From Microtetraspora glauca (GTDB taxonomy: Bacteria; Actinomycetota; Actinomycetes; Streptomycetales; Streptomycetaceae), in NCBI GenBank assembly GCA_000721275.1, contig JOFO01000002.1, positions 277,758 through 341,757 of the forward strand: a stretch of DNA of 64,000 bases. Direction: 5' to 3'. The number at the start of each line of letters is the position of its first letter. Position 1 is the first letter of the stretch. This document shows, piece by piece, positions 26,194-34,808 of the stretch. The notes under the pieces are model-generated. The model was not told the origin of the DNA. It ran no database searches and saw only the letters and a program-made list of their open reading frames with translations. Position numbers and translations under genes: made by a program.

Positions 26194-26208
26194 GTCCGTT
26201 ATTCGGAC
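26194..26208. promoter_or_regulatory. Inverted repeat upstream of the DUF3311/symporter operon (GTCCG-TTATT-CGGAC)
   Basis: A perfect 5-bp dyad, 77 nt upstream of the first gene and nearly identical to the dyad upstream of dasR. Confidence 0.5.
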
Positions 26209-26284
26209 GAGGGTTCCCAGGAAGTGAGCGGTCCCCTACATTTCCTCGGCATTAACCGGTGATCAGTGAGGGGACGCATTCGCC

Positions 26285-26539
26285 ATGACAGAAACCACGA
26301 CCGGGAAACAACCGGTCATCACACCCGCCAGGATCGTCATAGCGCTCTGTCTGGCGGCGCCGTTCGTGGCGATGCTCTGGGTCGGTTCCTACGCGAAGAC
26401 CGAACCCCTCTTCGCGGGAATCCCGTTCTTCTACTGGTACCAGATGCTCTGGGTGCTGGTGTCGACCGCGCTCACGATGATCGCGTACAAGCTGTGGCAG
26501 CGCGACCAGCGCGCCCGCAAGGGGGGTGACGCGCGATGA
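26285..26539 (+). CDS. DUF3311 small membrane protein (84 aa)
   Basis: Two transmembrane helices (about residues 15-35 and 47-66) separated by a short aromatic loop (FFYWYQMLW), with a basic cytoplasmic tail. DUF3311 proteins are found directly upstream of solute:sodium symporters. Here the stop overlaps the symporter start (ATGA), supporting a small accessory subunit of that transporter. Confidence 0.85.
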   Translation: MTETTTGKQPVITPARIVIALCLAAPFVAMLWVGSYAKTEPLFAGIPFFYWYQMLWVLVSTALTMIAYKLWQRDQRARKGGDAR

Positions 26540-28161
26540 AGGACGGCGTCAACGGCGTCGCGCTCGCCGTCTTCGTGTTCTTCTTCCTGGCCGTCACGGT
26601 CATGGGCTTCCTCGCCTCCAAGTGGCGCAGGGCCGAGAACGAGAACAGCCTCGACGAATGGGGCCTCGGCGGCCGGTCCTTCGGCACCTGGGTCACCTGG
26701 TTCCTGCTCGGCGGCGACCTCTACACCGCGTACACCTTCGTCGCCGTCCCGGCGGCCATCTACGCGGCGGGCGCGGCCGGATTCTTCGCCGTCCCGTACA
26801 CCATCCTGGTCTACCCGCTGATCTTCACCTTCCTGCCGCGCCTCTGGTCGGTCTCGCACCGGCACGGCTACGTCACCACCTCCGACTTCGTGCGCGGCCG
26901 GTTCGGCTCCAAGGGCCTCTCGCTCGCCGTGGCCCTCACCGGCATCCTCGCCACCATGCCGTACATCGCGCTCCAGCTCGTCGGCATCCAGGCCGTCCTG
27001 GACGTGATGGGCGTCGGCGGCGGCGAGACCACCCACTGGTTCATCAAGGACCTGCCGCTGCTGATCGCCTTCGGCGTGCTCGCCGCGTACACGTACTCCT
27101 CGGGCCTGCGCGCCCCCGCGCTCATCGCGTTCGTCAAGGACACCCTGATCTACCTCGTCATCGCCGTGGCGATCATCTACATCCCGATCAAGCTCGGCGG
27201 CTTCGACGAGATCTTCGCCAAGGCCGGCGAGGCGTACGCGACGGTCAACCCGGCCACCGACAAGCCGCGCGGCTCCCTGGTGCCGGGCGAGGCGAGCCAG
27301 TGGACGTACGCGACGCTCGCGCTCGGCTCGGCGCTCGCGCTCTTCATGTACCCGCACTCGATCACGGCGACCCTGTCGTCGAAGAGCCGCGAGGTCATCC
27401 GCCGCAACACCACGATCCTGCCGCTGTACTCGCTGATGCTGGGCCTGCTCGCGCTGCTCGGCTTCATGGCGATCGCCGCCGGCATCAAGGTGAGCAACGG
27501 CCAGCTCGCCATCCCGCAGCTCTTCGAGAACATGTTCCCCGACTGGTTCGCGGGCGTCGCGTTCGCCGCCATCGGCATCGGCGCGCTCGTCCCCGCCGCG
27601 ATCATGTCGATCGCCGCGGCCAACCTCTTCACCCGCAACATCTACAAGGACTTCATCAAGAAGGACGCCACCCCCGAGCAGGAGACCAAGGTCTCCAAGG
27701 TGGTCTCGCTGCTGGTGAAGGTCGGCGCGCTCGCCTTCGTCCTCACCATGGACAAGACGGTCGCCATCAACTTCCAGCTCCTCGGCGGCATCTGGATCCT
27801 CCAGACCTTCCCGGCCCTCGTCGGCGGTCTCTTCACCAACTGGTTCCACCGCTGGGCGCTGCTCGCCGGCTGGGCCGTCGGCATGGTCTACGGCACCGCC
27901 GCCGCGTACGGCGTCGCCAGCCCGACCCAGAAGCACTTCGGCGGCTCCTCCGCCGAGATCCCCGGCATCGGCGAGATCGGCTACATCGGCCTCACCGCCT
28001 TCGTCCTCAACCTCGTCGTCACGGTCGTCCTCACCTTCGTCCTCCGGGCCCTCAAGGCCCCCCAGGGCGTCGACGAGACCTCCCCGTCGGACTACACGGC
28101 CGACGCCGGCGACGCCGGGGTCAGCACCGAGCTCCCGAAGGTGGGGGCCGGCACCCACTGA
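26536..28161 (+). CDS. Sodium:solute symporter, MctP-like monocarboxylate transporter (541 aa)
   Basis: About 13 transmembrane helices of the SSS family. Residues 40-70 (LGGRSFGTWVTWFLLGGDLYTAYTF) and MPYIALQLVGIQAVLD resemble the MctP/MctC group that imports acetate, propionate, pyruvate or lactate. Some amino-acid carriers share this pattern, so the substrate is inferred. Overlap with the DUF3311 gene argues for a two-gene unit. The unit ends in a strong hairpin at 28182. Confidence 0.85.
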   Translation: MKDGVNGVALAVFVFFFLAVTVMGFLASKWRRAENENSLDEWGLGGRSFGTWVTWFLLGGDLYTAYTFVAVPAAIYAAGAAGFFAVPYTILVYPLIFTFLPRLWSVSHRHGYVTTSDFVRGRFGSKGLSLAVALTGILATMPYIALQLVGIQAVLDVMGVGGGETTHWFIKDLPLLIAFGVLAAYTYSSGLRAPALIAFVKDTLIYLVIAVAIIYIPIKLGGFDEIFAKAGEAYATVNPATDKPRGSLVPGEASQWTYATLALGSALALFMYPHSITATLSSKSREVIRRNTTILPLYSLMLGLLALLGFMAIAAGIKVSNGQLAIPQLFENMFPDWFAGVAFAAIGIGALVPAAIMSIAAANLFTRNIYKDFIKKDATPEQETKVSKVVSLLVKVGALAFVLTMDKTVAINFQLLGGIWILQTFPALVGGLFTNWFHRWALLAGWAVGMVYGTAAAYGVASPTQKHFGGSSAEIPGIGEIGYIGLTAFVLNLVVTVVLTFVLRALKAPQGVDETSPSDYTADAGDAGVSTELPKVGAGTH

Positions 28162-28181
28162 TCCGGCGGTACGCGGACGGT

Positions 28182-28219
28182 GGCGAGGGCCCGGGGGCGG
28201 AAAACCCCGGGTCCTCGCC
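28182..28219 (+). terminator. Terminator after the symporter operon
   Basis: Fifteen-base arms with one G-U pair (28182-28196 and 28205-28219) around GCGGAAAA. It ends 26 nt before the next gene, so read-through to the GNAT gene should be limited. Confidence 0.75.
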
Positions 28220-28244
28220 CGTTCCTGCGGGCAGACTGCCCGCC

Positions 28245-28748
28245 ATGGACTTCACGATCAGGGCCGTACGGCCCGAGGAGTACGAGGAACTCGGCGAGAT
28301 CACCGCCCGTGCCTACCTCGACGACGGACACCTCACCTTCGGCGAGGACGACCCCTATCTGCCGGTGATGAAGGACGTGGCCCGGCGGGTCGCCGAGGCG
28401 GAGGTGCTGGTCGCCGTCGACGCCGACGGCCGGCTGCTCGGCGGGGTGACCTTCACCGCCGGCGGTGGCGCGTACGCGGACGTCGCCGGGCCCGGCGAGG
28501 CCGAGTTCCGGCTCCTGGCCGTCGCCCGCGCCGCGCGCGGCCGGGGCGTCGGCGAGGCGCTCGTCCGGGCCTGCGTCGAACGGGCCCGGGCCCTCGACGG
28601 CTGCACCCGGATGCTGCTCTCCACCCAGGACCGGATGGCGGAGGCCCACCGGATCTACGAGCGGGTCGGCTTCACCCGGCTCCCGGAACGGGACTGGAGC
28701 CCCGTTCCGGAGCTGTCGCCGCTGCTCGTCCTCGCCCTGGACCTCTGA
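28245..28748 (+). CDS. GNAT-family N-acetyltransferase (167 aa)
   Basis: A GNAT fold beginning FTIRAVRPEEYEEL. Motif A is EFRLLAVARAARGRGVGEALVRACVERA (acetyl-CoA pyrophosphate loop R-x-R-G-V-G), and motif B is AHRIYERVGFTRLP. The acceptor is unknown. There is no signal peptide. Confidence 0.85.
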   Translation: MDFTIRAVRPEEYEELGEITARAYLDDGHLTFGEDDPYLPVMKDVARRVAEAEVLVAVDADGRLLGGVTFTAGGGAYADVAGPGEAEFRLLAVARAARGRGVGEALVRACVERARALDGCTRMLLSTQDRMAEAHRIYERVGFTRLPERDWSPVPELSPLLVLALDL

Positions 28749-28771
28749 CCGCACCGACGTCCGGCGACACA

Positions 28772-28809
28772 ACATGTGGGGGGTGCCGCGATCGGCGCCC
28801 CCCACATGT
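28772..28809. promoter_or_regulatory. 17-bp hairpin with two mirrored CATGT elements, candidate NrdR boxes
   Basis: Arms at 28772-28788 and 28793-28809 pair over 17 bases with one G-U and a CGAT loop. Each arm carries ACATGTGGGG or its mirror. The CATG centres are 32 bp apart, about three helical turns, as NrdR box pairs usually are. The hairpin is also well placed (24 nt after the stop) to terminate the GNAT gene; both readings are possible. Confidence 0.55.
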
Positions 28810-28814
28810 ATGCT

Positions 28815-29030
28815 CGTGCTCGCTGTCGACGCAGGGGAATCCGGTGCGAATCCGGAACTGTCCCGCAACGGTGTGCTTCGTGCGCTTTCCTCACTTCCGC
28901 ACGGGCGAGTCCGAGCACCTGCGCGCGGTGCGCCCGGTCCGACCGTTCCGGGCGCCGACGACGTCCGGGCCTCGCGGAATGGGCCGGTGGACGCGGGCGC
29001 TTCCGCGCGTGCGCACGCCCGCCCTCCCCC
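28815..29030 (+). promoter_or_regulatory. Cobalamin (B12) riboswitch controlling nrdAB
   Basis: The conserved core lies at 28833-28872 and includes AATCCGGTGCGAATCCGG and CTGTCCCGCAACGGTG, the universal class-I cobalamin riboswitch blocks. A B12-box-like AGTCCGAGCACCTG is at 28908-28921. A GC-rich hairpin-prone segment follows, up to the ribosome site GGGAGAG (29053). Streptomyces nrdABS operons are known to be shut off by coenzyme B12 through such a switch, so that the B12-dependent class II enzyme is used instead. Boundaries are approximate. Confidence 0.92.
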
Positions 29031-29066
29031 GCCGCTGCCCCGGGCCGAGCGAGGGAGAGCCCCCAC

Positions 29067-31445
29067 GTGACCATCGCGCCTGCGGGTCCGTCAGCCACCG
29101 AGGCCGCCACGAGCGAGAGCGACGGCCCCGGAACCGTATTGCTGCGGACCCTGACCGACCTCACCGCCGACCTCACCGACACCGACCCCGGCCGGGTCGC
29201 CGCCGCCGCGCTGCGCGGCCGGCACGCCGGATCGGACGAGGCGGAGCTGCGCGAACTGGCCACCGAGGCCGCCGCCGGACTCATCTCCGAGGACCCCGCC
29301 TACTCCCGGCTCGCCGCCCGCCTGCTCACCCTCACCATCGCCGAGGAGGCCGCCGGACAGGGCGCCGTCTCCTTCTCCGCCTCGGTCGCCACCGGCCACC
29401 GCGAGGGCCTGATCGCCGACCGCACCGCCGCCCTCGTCGCCCGGCACGCCGCGCGGATGGACGCGCTGATCGACCCGGCCGCCGACGACCGCTTCGGCTA
29501 CTTCGGCCTGCGGACGCTGTACTCCCGCTACCTGCTGCGCCACCCGCTCACCCGCAAGGTCATCGAGACCCCGCAGCACTTCATGCTCCGGGTCGCCGCC
29601 GGCCTCGCCGAGGACGACTCGGACCGCGCCCTGGACGAGGTCGCGGCGCTGTACGGGCTGATGAGCCGGCTGGACTACCTGCCGTCCTCCCCCACGCTCT
29701 TCAACTCCGGCACCCGCCACCCGCAGATGTCCTCCTGCTACCTGCTGGACTCCCCGCAGGACGAGCTGGACTCCATCTACGACCGCTACCACCAGGTCGC
29801 GCGCCTGTCGAAGCACGCCGGCGGCATCGGCCTGTCGTACTCCCGCATCCGCTCGCGCGGTTCGCTGATCCGCGGCACCAACGGGCACTCCAACGGCATC
29901 GTGCCCTTCCTCAAGACGCTGGACGCCTCGGTCGCCGCCGTCAACCAGGGCGGCCGGCGCAAGGGCGCGGCCGCCGTCTACCTGGAGACCTGGCACGCCG
30001 ACATCGAGGAGTTCCTGGAGCTCCGCGACAACACCGGCGAGGACGCCCGCCGCACCCACAACCTGAACCTCGCCCACTGGATCCCGGACGAGTTCATGCG
30101 CCGGGTGAACGCGGACGCCGAGTGGTCGCTCTTCTCCCCCGCCGACGTGCCCGAGCTGGTCGACCTGTGGGGCGAGGAGTTCGACGCCGCCTACCGCGCC
30201 GCCGAGGCGAAGGGCCTGGCCAGCCGGACCATCCCGGCCCGCGACCTGTACGGCCGGATGATGCGGACCCTCGCCCAGACCGGCAACGGCTGGATGACCT
30301 TCAAGGACGCCTCCAACCGCACCGCCAACCAGACCGCCGAGCCCGGCACCGTCGTCCACTCCTCCAACCTCTGCACCGAGATCATCGAGGTCACCAACGA
30401 CGGCGAGACGGCCGTCTGCAACCTCGGCTCGATCAACCTCGGCGCCTTCGTCCACCCCGAGATCGGGGGGATCGACTGGGCCCGCCTGGACGACACGGTC
30501 CGCACCGCCGTCACCTTCCTCGACCGGGTCGTCGACATCAACTTCTACCCGACCGAGCAGGCCGGGAACTCCAACGCGAAGTGGCGCCCCGTGGGCCTCG
30601 GCGCGATGGGCCTCCAGGACGTCTTCTTCAAGCTGCGGCTGCCCTTCGACTCCGCCGAGGCGAAGGCGCTGTCCACGAGGATCGCCGAGCGGATCATGCT
30701 CGCCGCGTACGAGGCGTCCGCCGACCTCGCCGAGCGCAACGGCCCGCTGCCGGCCTGGAAGCGGACCCGCACCGCGCGGGGCGTGCTCCACCCCGACCAC
30801 TACGACGTCGAGCTGAACTGGCCGGAGCGCTGGGCGGCGCTGCGCGAGCGGATCGCCGCCGTCGGCATGCGCAACAGCCTGCTGCTCGCCATCGCGCCGA
30901 CGGCGACCATCGCGTCGATCGCCGGCGTGTACGAGTGCATCGAGCCGCAGGTCTCCAACCTGTTCAAGCGCGAGACGCTGTCCGGCGAGTTCCTGCAGGT
31001 CAACACGTACCTGGTGGACGAGCTGAAGCGGCTCGGCGTGTGGGACGCGCAGACCCGGGAGGCGCTGCGCGAGGCCAACGGCTCGGTGCAGGGCTTCGGC
31101 TGGGTGCCGGCCGAGGTGCGCGAGCTGTACCGCACGGCCTGGGAGATCCCGCAGCGCGGCCTCATCGACATGGCGGCGGCCCGCACCCCGTTCCTGGACC
31201 AGTCGCAGTCCCTGAACCTGTTCATGGAGACGCCGACCATCGGCAAGCTGTCGTCGATGTACGCGTACGCCTGGAAGCAGGGCCTGAAGACGACGTACTA
31301 CCTGCGCTCCCGCCCGGCGACCCGGATCGCCCGCGCCGCGTCGGCGTCCGCCGCCACCCCGATCCCCGTCCAGCAGGCGGCCCCCGACGCGGACGCCGTC
31401 GCCTGCTCCCTCGAAAACCCCGAGTCCTGCGAGGCATGCCAGTGA
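29067..31445 (+). CDS. nrdA: Class Ia ribonucleotide reductase, large subunit
   Basis: 792 residues. First redox cysteine in MSSCYLLDS, active-site N-x-C-x-E in SSNLCTEIIE, GLGAMGLQD, and the C-terminal electron-relay pair CEAC in the last residues. Reduces ribonucleoside diphosphates with NrdB. The N-terminal ~100 residues do not show a clear ATP-cone, so dATP overall-activity control may be absent or altered. GTG start with GGGAGAG seven bases upstream; the ~320-nt leader contains the cobalamin riboswitch. It overlaps nrdB. Confidence 0.94.
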   Translation: MTIAPAGPSATEAATSESDGPGTVLLRTLTDLTADLTDTDPGRVAAAALRGRHAGSDEAELRELATEAAAGLISEDPAYSRLAARLLTLTIAEEAAGQGAVSFSASVATGHREGLIADRTAALVARHAARMDALIDPAADDRFGYFGLRTLYSRYLLRHPLTRKVIETPQHFMLRVAAGLAEDDSDRALDEVAALYGLMSRLDYLPSSPTLFNSGTRHPQMSSCYLLDSPQDELDSIYDRYHQVARLSKHAGGIGLSYSRIRSRGSLIRGTNGHSNGIVPFLKTLDASVAAVNQGGRRKGAAAVYLETWHADIEEFLELRDNTGEDARRTHNLNLAHWIPDEFMRRVNADAEWSLFSPADVPELVDLWGEEFDAAYRAAEAKGLASRTIPARDLYGRMMRTLAQTGNGWMTFKDASNRTANQTAEPGTVVHSSNLCTEIIEVTNDGETAVCNLGSINLGAFVHPEIGGIDWARLDDTVRTAVTFLDRVVDINFYPTEQAGNSNAKWRPVGLGAMGLQDVFFKLRLPFDSAEAKALSTRIAERIMLAAYEASADLAERNGPLPAWKRTRTARGVLHPDHYDVELNWPERWAALRERIAAVGMRNSLLLAIAPTATIASIAGVYECIEPQVSNLFKRETLSGEFLQVNTYLVDELKRLGVWDAQTREALREANGSVQGFGWVPAEVRELYRTAWEIPQRGLIDMAAARTPFLDQSQSLNLFMETPTIGKLSSMYAYAWKQGLKTTYYLRSRPATRIARAASASAATPIPVQQAAPDADAVACSLENPESCEACQ

Positions 31446-32455
31446 CCACCCGTACGAACAACCTCCTCGACCCGGGCTTCGAGCTGACGCTCCGCCCGAT
31501 GCGCTACCCGGACTTCTACGAGCGCTACCGGGACGCCATCAAGAACACCTGGACCGTCGAGGAGGTCGACCTCCACTCGGACGTCGCCGACCTCGCCAAG
31601 CTCACCCCCGGCGAGCAGCACATGATCGGCCGGCTCGTCGCGTTCTTCGCGACCGGCGACTCGATCGTGGCGAACAACCTGGTGCTGACGCTCTACAAGC
31701 ACATCAACTCCCCCGAGGCGCGGCTCTACCTCTCCCGCCAGCTCTTCGAGGAGGCCGTGCACGTCCAGTTCTACCTGACCCTGCTGGACACCTACCTGCC
31801 CGACCCGGACGACCGCGCGGCGGCCTTCGCGGCCGTCGAGAACATCCCGTCGATCCGCGAGAAGGCGCAGTTCTGCTTCCGGTGGATGGACTCGGTCGAG
31901 AAGATCGACCGCCTGGAGACGCGGGAGGACCGCCGCCGCTTCCTCCTCAACCTGATCTGCTTCGCCGCCTGCATCGAGGGCCTGTTCTTCTACGGCGCCT
32001 TCGCGTACGTCTACTGGTTCCGCTCGCGCGGCCTGCTGCACGGCCTGGCGACGGGCACCAACTGGGTGTTCCGCGACGAGACCATGCACATGAACTTCGC
32101 GTTCGAGGTCGTGGACACGGTCCGCAAGGAGGAGCCGGAGCTCTTCGACGACGAGCTGCGGCAGCAGGTCACGGACATGCTGCGGGAGGCGGTCGAGGCG
32201 GAGCTCCAGTTCGGCCGCGACCTGTGCGGCGACGGCCTGCCCGGCATGAACACCGAGTCGATGCGCGAGTACCTCCAGTGCGTCGCCGACCAGCGCCTGG
32301 TGCGCCTCGGCTTCGCCCCGGTCTACGGCTCGGAGAACCCGTTCTCCTTCATGGAGCTCCAGGGCGTCCAGGAACTCACCAACTTCTTCGAACGCCGCCC
32401 CTCCGCCTACCAGGTGGCGGTCGAGGGCACGGTCGACCTGGACGAGGACTTCTGA
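31436..32455 (+). CDS. nrdB: Class Ia ribonucleotide reductase, small (di-iron tyrosyl radical) subunit
   Basis: 339 residues. Diiron ligands occur in QLFEEAVHVQFY, ACIEGLFFYG and RDETMHMNFAF. The tyrosine four residues after the first ligand His (HVQFY) is the radical Tyr equivalent. ATG 31436 overlaps the nrdA end by ten bases; a GTG at 31442 is an alternative. A third nrdS gene, present in some Streptomyces operons, is not found here; the operon stops in a hairpin. Confidence 0.94.
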   Translation: MPVTTRTNNLLDPGFELTLRPMRYPDFYERYRDAIKNTWTVEEVDLHSDVADLAKLTPGEQHMIGRLVAFFATGDSIVANNLVLTLYKHINSPEARLYLSRQLFEEAVHVQFYLTLLDTYLPDPDDRAAAFAAVENIPSIREKAQFCFRWMDSVEKIDRLETREDRRRFLLNLICFAACIEGLFFYGAFAYVYWFRSRGLLHGLATGTNWVFRDETMHMNFAFEVVDTVRKEEPELFDDELRQQVTDMLREAVEAELQFGRDLCGDGLPGMNTESMREYLQCVADQRLVRLGFAPVYGSENPFSFMELQGVQELTNFFERRPSAYQVAVEGTVDLDEDF

Positions 32456-32462
32456 CCTCGCG

Positions 32463-32501
32463 GGTGGGGGGGCGGCCGGTCTCAGCCGACCGCCCCCCAC
32501 C
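32463..32501. terminator. Terminator of nrdAB, overlapping the end of the convergent gene
   Basis: Left arm from 32463 and right arm to 32501 pair over about 12 bases (GGTGGGGGG-CGG type) with one bulged G. It starts eight bases after the nrdB stop and includes the stop codon of the opposite-strand membrane-protein gene. Confidence 0.65.
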
Positions 32502-32823
32502 GCACGGCCGCCACGACGCCCAGCAGCACCGCCGGCACCACCCACGGCCAGCCCATCACCCGCCGCACGGACGGCGCCAGCCACAGCGCCACCACGGCCC
32601 CGGCCGCACCGACGGCGATCGCCCCGGCCAGCTCGATCCCGGCGTAGGCGTCGTCGTCCCACACCCCGGACGGCCGGATCGTCACCGCGAGCCGGCAGAA
32701 GTACCCCGCCACCAGCGTGAGCAGCCCCACCGGCACGGCGAACACGACCCGCAGCCACCGGCGGTCGTCGTCGGGCACCGCAGGGCCCGGGCTGTCGGAG
32801 TCGTTCGGAGCCATCGGTGTCAT
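32482..32823 (-). CDS. Small membrane protein, last gene of the transglycosylase operon (113 aa)
   Basis: A polar N-terminus of about 20 residues, then three transmembrane helices (about residues 24-46, 61-82 and 92-110). The start ATG shares a base with the TGA of the upstream gene (TGATG), so the two are coupled. No family recognised. In this position it could be an immunity or anchoring protein for the large neighbour; that is only inference from coupling. Confidence 0.7.
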   Translation of the reverse strand: MTPMAPNDSDSPGPAVPDDDRRWLRVVFAVPVGLLTLVAGYFCRLAVTIRPSGVWDDDAYAGIELAGAIAVGAAGAVVALWLAPSVRRVMGWPWVVPAVLLGVVAAVRWGAVG

Positions 32824-34208
32824 CAGCGGAGTGCGTTCCTCGCGTCGTTCAGATTGTTGGTGAACCCTCGCCCGTACGCCTGGGCGTCACCGGTCTGCCA
32901 GTACGGGCCACCGTTGTACCGCGCGGCAAGTTCCTCGTACTGCTCCGGTGTCATCTCCTCCGCCGGCACATCGGCGAACTCGCTCTCCGCCTTCAGCTGG
33001 GCCAGGTATTCCGAGGCGATGAAGATGTTCTGCGCGGGATCCTGCAGGGCTTCCTCGACCATAGCGCGCTGTTGATCGGTAAGTTCCTGCGGGTCGTAGC
33101 CGAGCACCTCGGCGCCGCGCCTGACCTGAATGGCGATCGGACCGAAGGAGGTACTGTCCTGATCGCCTCCGAGCCGCCACGGCAGGTTCTCGGGAATGAC
33201 CGGGCTCAGCGGGGAGGCGGCCTGCTCGCGCAGGGTGTCGGTGATGTCGTCGAGGATGCCGGGCTGCCCGCCGATCTCCTGCCACGCGATGCCGGCGACC
33301 ATGTCCGGCGGCAGCCCGGCGTTGCGGGCGGCGGCGTTGATGACGTCCTTGTTCGCCGTGATCCAGGCGGCACGCTCCTCAGCGTTCCCCGGCGGGCTCC
33401 AGTAACTGTCCTTCGCCGACGGAAGATTGGCGACCTGAAGGCGGATGTCACGCAGCGCAGGGGAGACGATCTCATCCCCGGCCATCGGGTAGTAGTCCTG
33501 TTTGGGGGCGCTTCCGGCCAGCCGGGTCAGCGGGTTTCCGCTCGCCTCGGCAGCCTCCCGGCGCAAGTCGGCGATGGCAGGAGCGAAGTCGACCCGCTCA
33601 GTGAATCCCGTACGGAACTCCGGCAGCAGGTCGTATGCCTGCTTCAGCCCATGAACACAGATGTCCCGCGCCGTCTGCTCCGTGGTCTTCGCCAGGTGGA
33701 AATCCGCGCCGGCAGCACCGTGGAGCCGGTTCGCCTCGTCACGGATGTCGTCGATGTCCATCGTGAGCTCGGCGAAGAAGTCGAGGACGCCGGTGGTGGC
33801 TCGCATGTCCTCCCATTGACGCATCGGCTCGGCCTCCTGGGCCGTGCGGGTGATCGCCGTCCCCTTGGTGTGGATGAGGTCCGCGAGGAGCCGCTCGTTG
33901 GCCCGGCCGCTGGCGTAGTGGGTCTTCGCGGTGGTCAGCGCGTACGCATAGGCGCGCAGCGAGCTCTCCGCCTTGGCATACCCCTCGGCGAGCCGCGCGA
34001 GGAGCTTGCGCGCCTCGCCTAGCCGAGCCTCGTACCGCGCGCTTCCGTCGCTCTTCCATTCGGTGCGCTTCTCAGCGCGCTCTGCGGACGGGGCGGCTGC
34101 CGCGAGCATGTCGCGGAGCCGCTTGAACTCGTCCGCGTTCCGCTCGACGAGCGGCGGGCTGCAGCTCTCCAGGAACTCGACGTCCTTGCGATGGCTGATC
34201 CCGCTCAT
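32823..34208 (-). CDS. Putative type VII-like effector with C-terminal lytic transglycosylase-like domain (461 aa)
   Basis: Residues 1-250 are helical and charged, with no signal peptide. From about residue 280 comes a lysozyme-like region: NAGLPPDMVAGIAWQEIGG (catalytic Glu candidate), SFGPIAIQVRRGAEVLG, QNIFIASEYLAQLK and AARYNGGPYW. The last is the RYNGG signature of SLT-type transglycosylases. The domain should cut peptidoglycan. The helical front plus a small partner upstream resembles Streptomyces secreted-effector operons. The annotation is by motif; I have no named homologue. Confidence 0.7.
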   Translation of the reverse strand: MSGISHRKDVEFLESCSPPLVERNADEFKRLRDMLAAAAPSAERAEKRTEWKSDGSARYEARLGEARKLLARLAEGYAKAESSLRAYAYALTTAKTHYASGRANERLLADLIHTKGTAITRTAQEAEPMRQWEDMRATTGVLDFFAELTMDIDDIRDEANRLHGAAGADFHLAKTTEQTARDICVHGLKQAYDLLPEFRTGFTERVDFAPAIADLRREAAEASGNPLTRLAGSAPKQDYYPMAGDEIVSPALRDIRLQVANLPSAKDSYWSPPGNAEERAAWITANKDVINAAARNAGLPPDMVAGIAWQEIGGQPGILDDITDTLREQAASPLSPVIPENLPWRLGGDQDSTSFGPIAIQVRRGAEVLGYDPQELTDQQRAMVEEALQDPAQNIFIASEYLAQLKAESEFADVPAEEMTPEQYEELAARYNGGPYWQTGDAQAYGRGFTNNLNDARNALR

Positions 34209-34651
34209 CGGGCCTCCGGGGCGACGTACTGGCCATAGAGCAGCACGTCGTCGAGGAAGCTGCGGGCGGTGTCGCCCTCGACCTCGACGAAGGTGCCTCC
34301 GGCGCTCCTCAACCGGGTGGAGAGCGCCGCGAAGAGGGCGACCGCGTCCAGGTACTGGTCCCCGGCGAACCCTGCGAATCTCGCGACTTCGGCGGCGACG
34401 TCCGCGTGCGCCCGGGGCTCCCTGGCCAGGGTCGTGAGCTCCGCGTCGGGCCGGCCCTCGTGGAGGAAACCGGCGATCTCGATCAGCAGGTTGGCGTTAC
34501 CGTTGATCGACTCCGCCCGGGCCAGCACGGTCCCCGCGGTCGGAGCACTTCCTCCACCGCCTGCCGCCGGCACCTGGTCGATCTGCATCGCCGTCTGCCG
34601 ACGCTCCAGCGCCTCGGCCTTCAGCTGTGCCCACTCCTCGTCGAAAGACAA
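34205..34651 (-). CDS. Small helical partner protein of type VII-like effector operon (148 aa)
   Basis: Begins SFDEEWAQLKAEALERRQTAMQ, a start pattern I associate with small helical proteins preceding effector genes in Streptomyces. A Gly/Pro linker follows (VPAAGGGGSAPTAG), then a helix-rich C-terminus. It lacks a strict WxG motif. TTG start at 34651 with GGGGGAG upstream; the stop overlaps the next start. It probably acts as chaperone or secretion partner of the transglycosylase-like protein. The promoter region upstream is distinctly AT-rich compared with the rest of the window. Confidence 0.65.
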   Translation of the reverse strand: MSFDEEWAQLKAEALERRQTAMQIDQVPAAGGGGSAPTAGTVLARAESINGNANLLIEIAGFLHEGRPDAELTTLAREPRAHADVAAEVARFAGFAGDQYLDAVALFAALSTRLRSAGGTFVEVEGDTARSFLDDVLLYGQYVAPEAR

Positions 34652-34756
34652 ACCGCTCCCCCTGCGTCGCCCTCTGAACCAAATAGCTCTGAAATTATGA
34701 TACTTGGGACAACAATAAATCCATGTGCATCCGGAAAGGGCACATCGGGACCGCGC

Positions 34757-34789
34757 AAGGGCCCCGCACTCGTGGAGTGCGGGGCCCTT
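34757..34789 (-). terminator. Terminator of def
   Basis: Fourteen-base perfect arms (34757-34770, 34776-34789) with a CGTGG loop, about 20 nt after the def stop. It isolates def from the accessory operon downstream. Confidence 0.85.
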
Positions 34790-34808
34790 CGGTGTGTCCC
34801 GGGGGCGG

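Noticed and set aside
28844..32455. 1203-aa open frame covering nrdA and nrdB
   Set aside because: Only its last third, nrdB, shows family motifs. The front is an Arg/Pro-rich shadow of nrdA and includes the riboswitch.
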